Origin: Prosapia bicincta
Taxonomy: Eukaryota > Arthropoda > Insecta > Hemiptera > Cercopidae
DNA length: 64,000 nucleotides
Direction: 5' to 3'
Assembly (NCBI GenBank): GCA_036971475.1
Contig: JBAIZL010000376.1
Coordinates: 9,962,501-10,026,500 of the forward strand
Shown here: one piece after another, positions 12,985 through 24,734 of the stretch
Layout of the letters: the number at the start of each line of letters is the position of its first letter
How positions within the stretch are numbered: the first letter of the stretch is position 1
The notes under the pieces: model-generated
The model's input: the letters and a program-made list of their open reading frames with translations, nothing else
Told to the model about the DNA's origin: nothing
Database searches by the model: none
Made by a program: the position numbers and the translations under genes

Positions 12985-14930
12985 GTAGAGTCTCGTAAAT
13001 CAGAGCCTATTTCTACTTCAGACTATTTTAACTATTTGAAAAAAAATTAAAATAATAACTATTAGAAAATGGACCATCGCATCCCGATGAATATCAACTG
13101 TGGTCCGATAATATCCGTGCTTTATTTCTACCCGCAAATGTTACGAGCCTAATCCAGTTGATGGATCATGGTTTATGCAATGTATGAGAAAAATACAGAC
13201 GGTATATTTTACAATCTCTCTTGGAAGCGACTGAAGGGGGAGAAAGGATTGTTGGCTTTAAAATATATTTTAGGATTTTGTGTACTGTATAGCCGAATCA
13301 TAGAACGAAAAATAAAAGAAGAAACATGAAGTAAGTCGTGGAAAAAAGTGCTGAGTCATAATAAAACTTTTGACTGTGTTGATTAATCCTTCAAGAAATT
13401 TACAGGGTGTGAAAATGTCGAGGGTACGGACGTACGTCAATGAATACGTCAGTATGTAACAATAACACGTTACGATTACTGAAATGGTACAAGAAAGTAC
13501 TGAAGGCAGTGAGGACGAGAATAAAGATGAAGGTTCAACTGAGACAGTACAAGAAGGAAATATAGTCACAGTGAAGGAACGGTCCCCTTGGAAACTGAAC
13601 TACGCTATATTGAAAACAGACACTACGCCAACAGATGTGCTTCTGCTAAGACCTCTATGCAACACCACAGCTTGAAAACGATATGATAAGCAGATACAGA
13701 AAACACTTTATAACTTTTTCCAAAAAATGTAGCAACCGTGATGAACAATACGTATTTTAAGTACAACCATGGTAGGGTAACAATGTTTAAACTGTTGGCC
13801 TCTTTGTACAACGGTAAATGAATTTTGTATTTGTTTTCACCTTTCACCTTCGAGCTATTAAATCGCTAACTCAATCACTTTTACATAACATTACCACCTT
13901 CATTGAGATTTCACCATCAGTTCAAAGCACAAGACGAAGTTATATTTCGATATTATCACCTGTAGAGAAATTATATTGATAAGAGTCTACATGTTTTTGT
14001 TTTTCAGAAATTAAATTTAATAAAATGATTGTGTTAAGACAGAAAGTAACTTAAATTATTGTAATATGTTTACTAAATATTTACAATATCAGAAAATAGT
14101 AGTAAAATTTGAAACATAATGCTATAAATGAAGGCAAACATTTACAATACTGTTGGATAAACATGAAGGCTTCAAATGGAATGAAGTAGATAGTAAGTAC
14201 TGGCTGCCCATCTGAGGAAAACTGAACAATTGCCTAAAAAATACAACCCACATGCTGGGAGGTAAAGCAGACGTTCAATGTGAAGGTTATTTTAAGCCTT
14301 AGATGAGCTTGTAGATTTCTTGAAGGAGTAAAGTTATAAGGTACTCGAGTCTCTCAATGGAAAGGCAAAACCTAAGAGGATTATTTGCTTGAACTGACCA
14401 CTTTAGATATCCTGGACGGGAATGTCTAGTGTTCTGCTCCAATGAAACGGCCTTTGTATCAGCACCAGATACTTGTTCAGAGATTACGTAAATTCGAGAG
14501 TAGCTTTGTAGGACCTGAAAACTTCAACAATGCTGATTTAAGGTCCTTTTGAATTTCCTACAGTAGTTTGAAAAGTATTTAAATTTTACATAACATCTAT
14601 ATTCTTAGGTAGGAATGTGTCTATTGATCATAAGCACTTCATCTCATTTGAATCAATGAATGCCTTTCATTGAAGTAGATAACCGATTTAGTTTTTCAAC
14701 ATCGTATATATTTACTATTTTTTTCTTTTTCAATAATCAAAAACTATTTGTTTTGTGGTGAGAAAATTGCTCACCGCAAATTACATGTCGTATATGGGAT
14801 GTAAAAAATACGTAAACTTTGACACTAGAAGTAAAAATTTCTAAGGGTAATATCGAATTATGTGTGAAAAACTGTGTAGGCCTATTTGTTCCAGATATTG
14901 AAGGAGAGCCTGGTTTACAAAAACTCTATT
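12983..14930 (+). mobile_element. Tigger/pogo-like DNA transposon, degraded
   Basis: The left terminus CAGTAGAGTCTCGTAAATCA has the pattern of Tigger/pogo ends. The complement of 14905-14930 (ATAGAGTTTTTGTAAACCAG then GCTCTCC) pairs with it imperfectly, giving inverted ends about 1.95 kb apart. The interior holds the C-terminal half of a DDE transposase in several broken frames (see 13080-13600), while the N-terminal helix-turn-helix half is not visible, so the copy is internally deleted. Beyond about 13900 I recognise nothing. The termini are diverged, so exact ends are uncertain by a few bases. Confidence 0.7.
13080..13600 (+). pseudogene. Tigger-type DDE transposase, C-terminal relic
   Basis: Translation from 13080 reads [20 protein letters not shown] followed by [11 protein letters not shown]. 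This matches the well-known Tigger/pogo block around the last catalytic Asp (FLPPNVTSLIQPMDQG type). A stop (TGA at 13185) interrupts it, then KYRRYILQSLLEATEGGE follows in frame. After a frameshift come DFVYCIAES and then SKSWKKVLSH, each with stops. Further on, 13484-13600 encodes an acidic Glu/Ser/Asp-rich tail (MVQESTEGSEDENKDEG) of the kind found at the C end of these proteins. At least two frameshifts and several stops make it non-functional. In an intact element this protein cuts and pastes DNA at TA sites. Confidence 0.85.
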
Positions 14931-14989
14931 ATAATTGTTAAATTTTTACTTAAATTTTATACAAACAGCCACTTGGCGTCCTCTTCTCT

Positions 14990-15565
14990 ATAGTACCAGT
15001 TCTCATGTGTCCCCCTCCTCTATCGTTCCAGTCTCCAAGTATCCCCTTCTCTATCGTTTCAGTCTCCAAGTATCCCCTTCTCTATCGTTCCAGTCTCCAA
15101 GTATCCCCTTCTCTATCGTTCCAGTCTCCAAGTATCCTCTTCTCTATCGTTCCAGTCTCCAAGTATCCCCTTCTCTATCGTTTCAGTCTCCAAATATCCC
15201 CTTCTCTATAGTTTCAGCCTCCAAGTATCCCCTTCTCTATCGTTTCAGTCTCCAAATATCCCCTTCTCTATCGTTTCAGTCTCCAAGTATCCCCTTCTCT
15301 ATCGTTCCAGTCTCCAAGTATCCCCTTCTCTATCGTTTCAGTCTCCAAATATCCCCTTCTCTATCGTTTCAGTCTCCAAGTATCCCCTTCTCTATCGTTT
15401 CAGTCTCCAAGTATTGCTTTCTTTATCGTTCCAGTTTCCAAGTATCCCCTTCTCTATCATTTTAGTCCCTTCTCTATAGTTCCAGTTTTCAGGTGTCTTT
15501 TTTCTATCGTTTCAGTTTCTAGATATCTCCTCTTTCGTTCCAGTTTCCAGATGTCCCCCTTTGTA
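14990..15565. repeat. 31-bp minisatellite, about 18 copies
   Basis: The unit reads AGTATCCCCTTCTCTATCGT then TTCAGTCTCCA (31 bp), as shown by ATCCCC at 15041, 15072 and 15103. The central copies are nearly identical and the last few decay. Strand bias is strong (pyrimidine-rich on plus). Because 31 is not a multiple of 3 and the unit has no stop in any plus frame, long open frames arise here by chance. Confidence 0.95.
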
Positions 15566-16038
15566 ACATTTCAGTTCCCACGTGTTAGATTTCTGTCCGA
15601 CTCGCCCCGGTGAATTCCAACTGATCGCCTCGACTTAAGTCTTCTTTTTAGTATTTCCATGAATGTCCATAGTACAACTTCTTCCGGGATTCTTTTTGTC
15701 TGGAACTCTTAGGACAAGAACAATCAGCATAGTAGTTTTTCCTGTATTTGTAATTCATTTTCAAACTTAATTACCCCTATAACTCATTCGCTCCTTATAT
15801 TACCAATTCTTGATAGCTAACACTATATTTTAGTTAACAGAAATTTCGTTTTTGACATTCTTTAATCTATCACGCTTCTGACCCTTAGAAAATAGCCAAC
15901 TTCTACTACAAAAATAAAATTTACGTACTGTACTTCATTTAAATCTATTTTTTGTCTATATTTATTTATTTTTTACATTAACCAGCTTTTCAGTAATTTT
16001 ACGTATATTTAATATAGTGTGTTTTTCTAGTTACTTAC

Positions 16039-16084
16039 GTTTTCTAACGCTAGGAGTAAACAGGACAGATCCGGCGTCCGATCC
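16039..16084 (-). CDS. Short internal exon 1 of the visible proline-rich gene (46 nt)
   Basis: On the minus strand the acceptor TTTTGTTTGTTTCAG precedes GGATCGGACGCCGG and the exon ends GTTAGAAAAC before GTAAGTAAC. Reading GGA as the first codon gives GSDAGSVLFTPSVRK plus one base, which joins exon 10141-10367 in the only frame that stays open there. The other two frames of exon 2 close quickly. The small size, perfect splice consensus and matching phase make this a convincing exon, although 46 nt alone could arise by chance. The Ser/Thr-Pro context (FTPSVRK) looks like a disordered, possibly phosphorylated stretch. Earlier exons were not found up to 64000. Confidence 0.7.
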
Positions 16085-17939
16085 CTGAAACAAACAAAAC
16101 ATAAAATTAATTTACAACACACATAACGTCAACAGAACTTATAAATATCGGTCTAGTGTACGGAATGCGAGCGCTAACGTTCTCCTGTCGTAGCGTTCTT
16201 TAACGTTTGAACCGGTGCCAACAATAAACTGTCCGGAGGTTAAACAGCAGACACTACAATATACAAAATGATTTATCTCTCCTGCTCTGCAACTGCGTCA
16301 GCCGATCGTCGGAGTACAAGTTTTGGCAAGAGTAACACGGGAGTGGGCTGTCATAAGTTTGGCCGACGACCAGGACCCCGTGACAGATATAGGTTACTAA
16401 CAAAGATACCACATTGTCAAAGTAAGTCTTTCTCTGGCAGCTGTGTCGGAATTTGAGGCGTTCACATTCATTACGGGATGAATCAGATTCGAGTATAGAC
16501 CTTCAAGGTGTAGAACAACCGAGCTCTAGTCCAAATGTTCAATTTCAATTCAAATAGAGTTTAACACGAATGTAGCAGTTTTTCTACAATTTTGATACAA
16601 ATATAGGCGATACCTTTATTATAGTATTGCCTATGAGGACGGCCGATTCATCCATTTATCAAGCGAGAAGTCCTTCCTCATAATCCTACATTGTACAAAT
16701 AAACAAGACAGTTTTTATATTTCCGAAATTATTAAATGTTAATTGTACATAGTATCTCAAGATCAACATGGATATAACAGAATTATGTATTTTGAACGTT
16801 TGAAACGCAATAATGTTGATTTTATATTGAAATATAAATAAGGTGAGATAAAAAGAAAATAATATCGAACATCAACTAACAATAATTTATTTTTCACATT
16901 CGTTTAAATATAAAACTCATCATAAACAGCAAACAAAACTAAACAAATTGTAAACTATAATTAAGAAAACCTGTTTTTAGAATTTGTGTAATTACTGATG
17001 ATAACTTTGACACTGAAACATGATGATGTATTTTATAATAGATCAAAGCCTATAACAAAGTAATCACCTACAAAACCGTCCGTAACTTAATATACAAATT
17101 GTGTAGAAATATTGCTATCAAATACCATCAAGGGCCGTGGACAATTTGCTGCTTTAAGGGTATACCAGACTTATCTTAACAAAATGGAGGATATAAAGTA
17201 TACCGAACGTTCTAGAGGGCAAGCGGTTGGTTCGGACACTCATATAATAATTCATGAATATTTGATGCGCCCGCGAAGATCCACCGCTTTGTCAACAGTA
17301 TGAACAACAGATATAGGCTTACTGGTCATAATGTTTTTAACGATGTTTGTAGAAGATGGCACCACGGAGTATGAAGCAGTACGTACCCTCTTTTTTGTAG
17401 CTTCAAGCCACATATTAGGGTTTCAAAATAACTAATATAATAAAAAAAGCGCAGTAAAGAAAATGCATAGTGGTAAAATATAGTTAAGTTCAAACTTCTG
17501 ATAAAATTTAAATACAATTCAAACTAGAATATACTCTGTCTAGCAGACAAGGAAAGGAGAGTCAATATTGAGAACTGACTGTAATGCCGATTTAATCCTA
17601 TTATATTGCATTTGCAACTGTAGACTAACCGATTAATGACATGTCAACAATACACTATTAATAATTATTAAGTATTAGTAACATTTTTTTCACAGTTTAA
17701 TTTCAATATTTCAAGAAATAATTATAAAACAGTCCTGAATGTTGCAAATTGTTCTTTTAAAATTCCCGTCAACTATAATGGATTCACCAGCGAATAGATC
17801 AAGGCGAGATTTAGTTTCCTTCAGGTAAGCGAGCCTGACAACGTGGTGTCCCCTATCCTCAGTACCAGAGGATCGTATCATGTCCTTTACCTCAGTCCTA
17901 CCTGATTCTATCTACCTTTCTTCTTCTTTTTAATTGGGT
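16085..17939. other. Non-coding stretch upstream of the 46-nt exon
   Basis: Probably intron of the proline-rich gene on the minus strand. A GC-richer patch at 16140-16460 has a short plus-strand open frame (16268-16456) with no recognised motif, so I do not call it. The remainder is AT-rich and featureless to me. Confidence 0.4.
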
Positions 17940-17999
17940 GTATCGGGTATACACCTCTTTATTTATGACAATGACAGGAAGTACTGTCATTGGCACATG
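17936..17999. repeat. Two adjacent perfect hairpins
   Basis: GGTGTAT/ATACACC with a CGGGT loop (about 17937-17955) is followed within 15 bp by CAATGACAG/CTGTCATTG with a GAAGTA loop (about 17968-17991). Together they sit just outside the inverted-repeat element that starts near 18016 and may belong to its end. The function is unknown. Confidence 0.6.
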
Positions 18000-18015
18000 A
18001 GATGAGCCCTGGCCC

Positions 18016-18687
18016 GCATATTAACTGATCCCAGAAGGCAAAGCAATGTAAGGCCAATAGCTCCTCTGTACATGAAATATCTGTAAATTATTTCTCCTAC
18101 TTACCTTCCCATTACATTACAATAACAACAACACGTGTTATATATTTTATGTTTAATTTTATATCGTGTGCTGTGTATTATAAACTTATTATTATATTGA
18201 ACTATTTTGTGTTTTCTACTTTTTTTTCTTGTCAAAAGTATTATGGATTGCCTACCACCGAATTATTATTATAAAATAATGGAGGCATGAATTCTTCGAA
18301 TATATGGTTTAAATACAAAATTATATTTTGGCGTGAATTAAACACTCCAATTTTCAACTATATTAATATAAACATTTCATTTCCGGTAAGTGCAGGGCTT
18401 TGGGGTATTTTACCTTAGAATGCCCAAAATTCAACGAAATTTCGTAATCAGGCACAATTTGACGTATTAAGAAATTTTCAAAATTTGTTTACCTCATTTC
18501 CATCATTTTTTAGTATTTGATGCCCATGTAATTTATTTTGAGGCTTGCATTTCTGAGGCCGAAATAATTTTTTGTAAAGGGTTACGAATTTGACAGTTGT
18601 TTTTGGTGGAGTGGGAGGAGCTACACGACCAATCAAAAAGCAGTATTTGCCTTACATTGCTTCGCTTTCTGGGATCAGTTAATATGC
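18016..18687. mobile_element. 672-bp element with about 37-bp inverted ends
   Basis: The left end GCATATTAACTGATCCCAGA (18016 on) reappears inverted at 18650-18687 with few mismatches, including the following AGCAATGTAAGGC. No transposase frame is visible inside and no clear target duplication flanks it. It is therefore probably a non-autonomous DNA element, with superfamily not assigned. The interior is AT-rich and includes an AACACGTGTT palindrome near 18131. Confidence 0.6.
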
Positions 18688-18923
18688 CTCTGTCCAATGC
18701 AGGCTAAAAGATAAGGTCTTTCCCAAAAACATTTTATATCACAAAACGTGAGATTTACAGAAAATTACAATTTAGAAACGGGATCATATATAATTTATTT
18801 TGTGCACACTTTTTTAATAAAATTAGTACGTTTACCTATCTGTAAATACATATACTTACTAAAATATAACTAATTAAAGAAATACCGTACTGTTATGTCT
18901 ATGTTTGTAGGAATACATCGACA

Positions 18924-18933
18924 GCGCATGCGC
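18924..18933. promoter_or_regulatory. GCGCATGCGC palindrome (NRF-1-like site)
   Basis: The 10-bp palindrome GCGCATGCGC, followed by AGAA, equals the core bound by NRF-1/Ewg-family factors in animals. It lies in a GC-richer patch (18900-19080), but there is no promoter or gene start that I can recognise nearby, so a role is unproven. Confidence 0.25.
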
Positions 18934-19022
18934 AGAACTGAAAACCTATCGTGACTCATTTCTACGCTAAGGCTCTTCTCGTGTGCCGGTAACAGTAGGC
19001 CTAGAAACAAATGCGCGAACCT

Positions 19023-19596
19023 GCATATACTAAGTGGCGTCTCCCCAGCACCGAGGGCAAATTAGTCTCTACAGCGCCGAGGGCGTAAATTATCAAAGGG
19101 TCTGCTCAGTGATGTAGAAGTGACGAGGTTTATATCTTCTCTTTTAAAATGCTGGGTTCAAAAATGATACAAAACAACACATGGTTTACTGGGTTTTATA
19201 GTTTGGTTTAGCAGTTAAGTTAATGATTAAATTTTAAAAAAAAAACAAACAAAGTCAAAAGGCTGTTTTTTATATTACTGAACATGAGTGGTAATGTTAA
19301 ACAAAATCATTCTAGTACGTGGCTCAAGATTGTCGATCAAGATTAACTGCGATCATCACAAAAGTACGAGAGTAGACAAGCTCCTAATTACAACGCATTA
19401 TGTTACTTTAGGATTCGAGGCGTATCATTTCTCCAATGAAATATTTGCAAAATTGTCGGCATTCCAGTGCTGATCACTATGTTCAGTTGGGCACATTACC
19501 TCGGTTCGTTGCTTTTGTGAATTCCAATTCGGCTGTCAAAATTGTCAGATTATGCCAGGTAGCCCGCTCGGTGCTGGAGAGGCGGAATCCATATAC
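19023..19596. mobile_element. Possible non-autonomous element with imperfect inverted ends
   Basis: GGCGTCTCCCCAGCACCGAG at 19037-19056 is matched in inverse by CTCGGTGCTGGAGAGGCGG at 19567-19585. ATATAC sits outside each arm. The arms are about 36 bp with gaps. The interior has no transposase. No target duplication was found, so this is a tentative call. Confidence 0.4.
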
Positions 19597-21336
19597 TATC
19601 CTATAATATCACTAAATCCTGTACCAAGACGTTTATGTAGCTACCTTAATTCTAGGTATATTCAGTCTTTTCCAATTCGTCGTTGGCGATAATACTCATA
19701 TTGGCTGATCGCTTTAAAACCAGAATAAAATAGTAATAATAAAACGACTTTAGTATAGGAATATAAGATTTTAGTTATTCTAACGAATAAACTCAAATAA
19801 ACTAATCTCTAATAACACTTCAAGCAATAAATTAGTAGAACGCTCACTCTTAACAGGTATTTTCCACGCTATCATTAAGCCATCAGTTCTACTCTGTAAT
19901 GACAGTGTAGTGTTCAAAAAGAGAAAAAGTAGCCATTGCTGGCGGCCATTAAAGGCCAATTACTTTGAAAAGAAGAGTAACTTGATATTTTCTGTATGTA
20001 ATAAATATTTAGTGGCCAATAATTGAGGTGATTATCGGTTGCCGGGATGCAGTATCGATTTCTGTTGGAATAGTTAATGAGACGTCATTATTAATTTTAC
20101 AGTCACAGAAGACGGTTTTATTACAAAAGAAAAGAAGTGTCAAAACATTTCTCTACTTGGTAAATAAAAGTAGAAATAAAAGTTACAGTTGACCATTTAC
20201 CAACAAGTCACTCCAAAGAGCAGTGAATATACAATTACAGTGGTACCTTGGTAATCCGAACCCCTGAAATGAAATATTTCGGATAATACGAAAATGATTT
20301 AGAAAATTTAATAAAAAAAATGGTCGAAGTAGAAAAACGACTAATATTAGTAGCAAAAAGTTTGCAAGTGGAATATAGTTTTCAGTCTTAGAGTAAAACG
20401 AATTAAATGCTTTTGCTAAAACAAAATGTAAACTATAGCAACTTACTGTCCTGACGCATTTTAAAACCGTCATTTCATTGACGAAGGTGTATCAGATTCA
20501 CTTGGTTAATCAGTGAAAACAAGATTATTACAAAACAGTAAAACAAAAGCATATCACCTTGACATTATGAGCTAAAAGTTGGGAATCTGTTCGATGATAA
20601 GATGTACCGTCAGAAAGAAATAACATCGCGACTGTCGATGTTACATCTTCGTGCTGTTGGCAATAAAAATTTGATAGTTGAAGCAAAAGTACTGATTTGG
20701 CAGTAAACTCTACCTTACGCTGTAAATTAACTAAAGATGACACGGCACAATGCGACGAAACCAACATAAGAAGACAACGTTCTCTCGTTGACAGAGACGG
20801 AACACCAACAGTTACTAGCTGGGGCAAGACAATGAGGAGAGATGGTTGGCTATTTTTGAATTACTACACTATTACTCACTCAAAGTAATTGAGGTAGCTA
20901 CCGACCGTTTGCGGTTTCTCCACTGCCCATTTTAACGTCATCTTAATTCAATATAGCACTGTAACGAGGTAACTCACTTACTTTTCCGGATAACCTGATA
21001 ACATATCCGGATATCCTGATACTCCAAATAGTTCAGATTTCCAACTAGTACAGGCTCCGCTGTATTTTTTTTATTTAGTTGAGACAGGACTTTACCCACG
21101 CGTCTTGAATTTCCACAATGACCTACTCCAAGCGCCTTCCTTTTTGAACTGTTTCCCTCTAATTCGACATGGGTAATCACTTCCCTTTGACGATACATTG
21201 ACAGGGCGGTAAAAAATATTCAGGAACAATGAATAAAGACGATAAAAAATCAGTTGTGGTGCGAGTAAAGGTTTTTCGACGTTACCTCCAATGTTCACTA
21301 CGGAGAGTCTACTATCTACCATGTGAAACCACTCAA
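19597..21336. other. Mostly unassigned sequence with one Tigger-like terminus
   Basis: CAGTGGTACCTTGGTAATCC at 20238-20257, preceded by TA and followed by GAAC, has the form of a Tigger/pogo end (CAGT..ACCT.G.TAATCCG). I could not find a matching inverted end downstream. Minus-strand open frames at 20183-20473 and 20528-20827 overlap it but do not show transposase motifs. The rest has no feature I can support. Confidence 0.35.
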
Positions 21337-21995
21337 TGACCTTACACTTGTGGCTCCCGCCCTGGAGACTAACGGCATGCCCGAGACGGCAGCTTGGTGC
21401 CACGGATTGCCAGTCTATAATAGCGGAATGGCCTTACTGTAAGACCTCGACTGATGATCGGCCCGCACATGCGACGAGACGATACTCCAACCGTACACCC
21501 AACCTTAGACTTGTGACTCCCAACCCGGAGATTAGCGTCAGGCCCGAGGTGCCACCTTGGTGCCATGACCCGTGATATCAGTCTATAACAGGGGAAAGTC
21601 CTTACTGTAAGGTCTCGACTGGTGATAGGCCCGCACATGCGACAAGACGATACTCCAACCGTACACCCAACCTTAGACTTGTGACTCCCGCTCTGGAGAC
21701 TAACATCAGGCCGAGGCACCACCTTGGTGCCATGACCCGTGATACGAGTCTATAACAGGAGAAAGGCCTTACTGTAAAGTCTCGACTGGTGATCGGCCCG
21801 CACATGCGTCGAGACGATACTCCAACCGTACACCCAACCTTAGACTTGTGACTCCCAGCCCGGAGATTAGCGTCAGGCCCGAGGCGACACGACCCGTGAT
21901 ACCAGTCTATAACAGCGGAATGGCCTTACTGTAAGGCCTGGACTGGTCATCGGGACCTGCGACGAGACGCTACACCAACCATACATTACGGTTTC
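21337..21995. repeat. 168-bp GC-rich satellite, about four copies
   Basis: The marker CTCGACTGGTGAT (or close variants) recurs at about 21447, 21615, 21782 and 21939, giving periods of 168, 167 and 157 bp. Units contain CGCACATGCGACGAGACGAT and ACTCCAACCGTACACCCAAC. Copies differ by about 5-10 percent and the last is shortened. Because 168 is divisible by 3, long minus-strand open frames cross the array, but they simply repeat a 56-residue unit. Confidence 0.9.
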
Positions 21996-22619
21996 GAAGT
22001 ATGATTCTGCAGAGCTTTTGGTGTCGGGCTGGTAACAATAAGGACGCAATGAAACAATATAGAGTAGAAAAAATAAGAAAACAGCCTTTATAAAGAGGAT
22101 AGGAGAAGAAAATATTTTTACTTCAAAAAAGAGATACAGTAATTGTTTCAACAGAGTTTTTGGTGTCGTGGTGATATCAATAAGGACGCAATGAAAAGAT
22201 ATAGCTTAAACGGACGTCCAAAACGAATAAAACTTTCAGGAACTATAAAATAAATTAACGGGGATAAACCTAAATAAAGAACAATTAACGCGTGAAAAAG
22301 AGTTAAGCTGTGGATACAACAGGCCTTTCAATTCAATGTAAATGTTACAAAAGAAAAGAGAACCAAACTATAACGTAATATTTTGTATAGACTACCGTAA
22401 CGATTACATCGCACGTGGAGAAAACTTGCTTCATGAGATAATAGAATGAAGTCTTGCACAACCCACGCTATTAGTATTCTGTAAAGAGCCATTTAGCAAG
22501 GCATATGTTTTCCTTGATTTACAACACAATAGTTTCTTAGAAATATTTTATTGCTAATAACTTTAGAAAACAAAACTTACCTACACGTGTACTTTACGAC
22601 GCAGATAAAGCGTTAAAAG

Positions 22620-23412
22620 TAGGGATGGGCCGATTCCGATTCTCGATTCCAGGAATCGTCGATTCTAGGTGGTATCGAGGAATCGTCGATACTCGATTCT
22701 TCATTCATAAAAGTGTCGATTCCGATTCCTATTTTGTTAACTATTAAAATATGCGTGTGGAGTAATTTATTACCAAACAAAATTTATTATATTTGTGTGG
22801 AAAAATAATTAATTACCAACTATGTCTTATTTATGTATTAGTTGATTTAAATGAATTAAATGATTAAAGTAAACGAAAATATTATTATTTATGAAGCAAC
22901 AGCAATCAAGATCGTAACCATTTCTGGTCGTTTGACATCGCTCGTCTCTCTCTCTCACTAGAGTGGGTTCGATACTCTCTTTTGCTCTCTCTCTCTCTCT
23001 CACCCACGTGTCTTACTGCCACTGATTTATAGATGTCAGAACAAAACACAAAAAAGTACAGTAAAAACTCGATTAACCGTCATCGTCGGAACCGTGGCCA
23101 TGACGGTTGAGCGAACAGAAACACTGTATTATTCCTCCGAAACTTAACCTTAATAAATTATATTATAGACAGATATCACTCTCACGGTTGAAGGTTTTGT
23201 GTAGCCTATTACATTAAAACGGAACTTTTAAAAGGTTTTGCCATATGACCAAGATGGTAACTAAATTAATTATTAGAGAACTAGAATATAAGCTAATATA
23301 ACTTGAAAGAATCGAGAATCGAGAATCGAGTAAAGAATCGAGAATCGAAAGGAAAATTTTAGAATCGGAATCGGAATCGGAATCGAAAATTTTAGGAATC
23401 GGCCCATCCCTA
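22620..23412. mobile_element. 793-bp hAT-type non-autonomous element with 8-bp target duplication
   Basis: The ends are perfect inverted repeats, TAGGGATGGGCCGATTCC at the left and its complement at 23395-23412. They are flanked by identical 8-bp duplications GTTAAAAG (22612-22619 and 23413-23420). Eight-bp duplications and TAGGG-type ends are hAT hallmarks. Subterminal regions are crowded with GATTC/GAATC repeats (for example GGAATCGGAATCGGAATCG near 23363), probably transposase-binding sites. The interior has no transposase. It carries CT-rich microsatellites (22946-23010) and, at 23057, a TACAGTAAAAACTCGATTAA end that looks like a nested pogo-type insertion. Confidence 0.9.
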
Positions 23413-23420
23413 GTTAAAAG

Positions 23421-24734
23421 GTTTCTACAATAGTCACTTCCAACGAGAGACAAATGTTTGCGAAGGTTACGTAAGCGATGTATTACATTTTTGCCCCCAG
23501 GAAAGTTACTTAGATGAACTCCGTTCTGGATATAGGCTAATCGGCGGCAGATGTTCACTTAGCAAACTGGGTCAATCTAACCGAGAGAGGGATACACACA
23601 CAGTACGTAAACACATCGATGTAAACTAAACTCAAAGATAACTGCATGTTACGACTAATTAGCAGGGCAACGGTTGATGTTTTGAAACGATGAGAACTAT
23701 TTACCTATTGCAAAGTGGGTTGTGAAATATCCTCCAAATAACATAAAAAAGCAAAAATTGTAAGCAAATACATAATATTTTTTCGTTTTATTTATATTTC
23801 AAGGGGACTAAAGTCTGTGTGATCTAGTCAACCTGGGCTAGCTTGGACGTGTCCATCACTTACAGCCCCTAGCAGCTTTTTCCAGTGAGTCACCTACTAG
23901 CATCCCCACCAAGTAAATTAATTTTTGTTACACTAATTATAATTTCCAAACATTTATAGAATATTTGAGAAGTAAGTAAAAATAAAGGAAGAGGCATACA
24001 ATAACGGCATCTGGTAAGCATTTTTAGTGCGGTAAAAATCATAAATTTAATAAATAATGTCGTGTTTGGTATCGCTCTTTTTATATTTGTACGTACATTT
24101 CAAATATCCGATAGACATTTTGAAATCATAATAAGGGTAAAAAAGTTAGTTTACTTAGTGGGGATTATAGCAGATGACTCATTAAGGGAGCGGCTGCAAG
24201 TGATAAGACACGTCCGGGACAGCCCGGGTATACAAATCATGTTAGATCATACTGTATAGGCTATAGATATTATGTGTACTATCACTTACCAAGTATAAGA
24301 AGCTTGAACAGACTTGTTCAACCAGAGTAAAGAGAGATATCTCCCCGTTACACCCCCTTGGAGAAAATGATAAAAGTAGGTGTCTTAAGTAGGTCTACGA
24401 AAAGAACATAAAGATCCCTTGGTACTGTTAATTGGGGAAATCATGGTGTCGAATGGGCAGGGTCGCTAAGTTCAAATATACTTGCTCTCGTAAAGAGAAG
24501 TGTCTACCCGTTTCTCGGAATGAAGGATAAGGCAAGGATTGTGAATATAAATAACATCAGTACAGTAACATAAAACACCCTGATCCAGGATTCCTGAGCT
24601 ACTTTATCGGAAACGTTAGGCATGTCTAATCGTTAAACCCTCTTGTAGGAAACAAGCAAAGTGGAATAAAGACTCAACCAAGAGAGTACCATAATAGTCT
24701 CACCGAGAGAGACGTACCTAATAAGCACAGTATA
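23421..24734. other. No recognised feature
   Basis: Unique-looking sequence with moderate base composition. Short open frames (23214-23558 minus, 24062-24259 plus) have no motif or splice support. I see nothing assignable. Confidence 0.4.

Larger units (their letters stand above)
10368..16038 (-). other. Intron between exons 1 and 2 of the proline-rich gene
   Basis: This 5671-bp intron runs from GTAAG (complement of 16034-16038) to TTTCAG (complement of 10368-10373). It contains two minisatellites, CA and TA microsatellites and a Tigger-like element, all listed separately. The rest (10374-11330, 12065-12890 and 15565-16030) is AT-rich with no gene or site I can support. Confidence 0.65.

Noticed and set aside
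14935..15465. 176-codon plus-strand ORF as a gene
   Set aside because: It lies entirely on a 31-bp minisatellite without stops, has no splice or promoter support, and a second frame is also open.
20238..21010. Complete Tigger element starting at 20238
   Set aside because: Only one terminus is convincing; no inverted partner or transposase peptide was found downstream.
21369..21722. 117-codon minus-strand ORF
   Set aside because: It only reads through 168-bp satellite units; the peptide repeats every 56 residues and is not protein-like.
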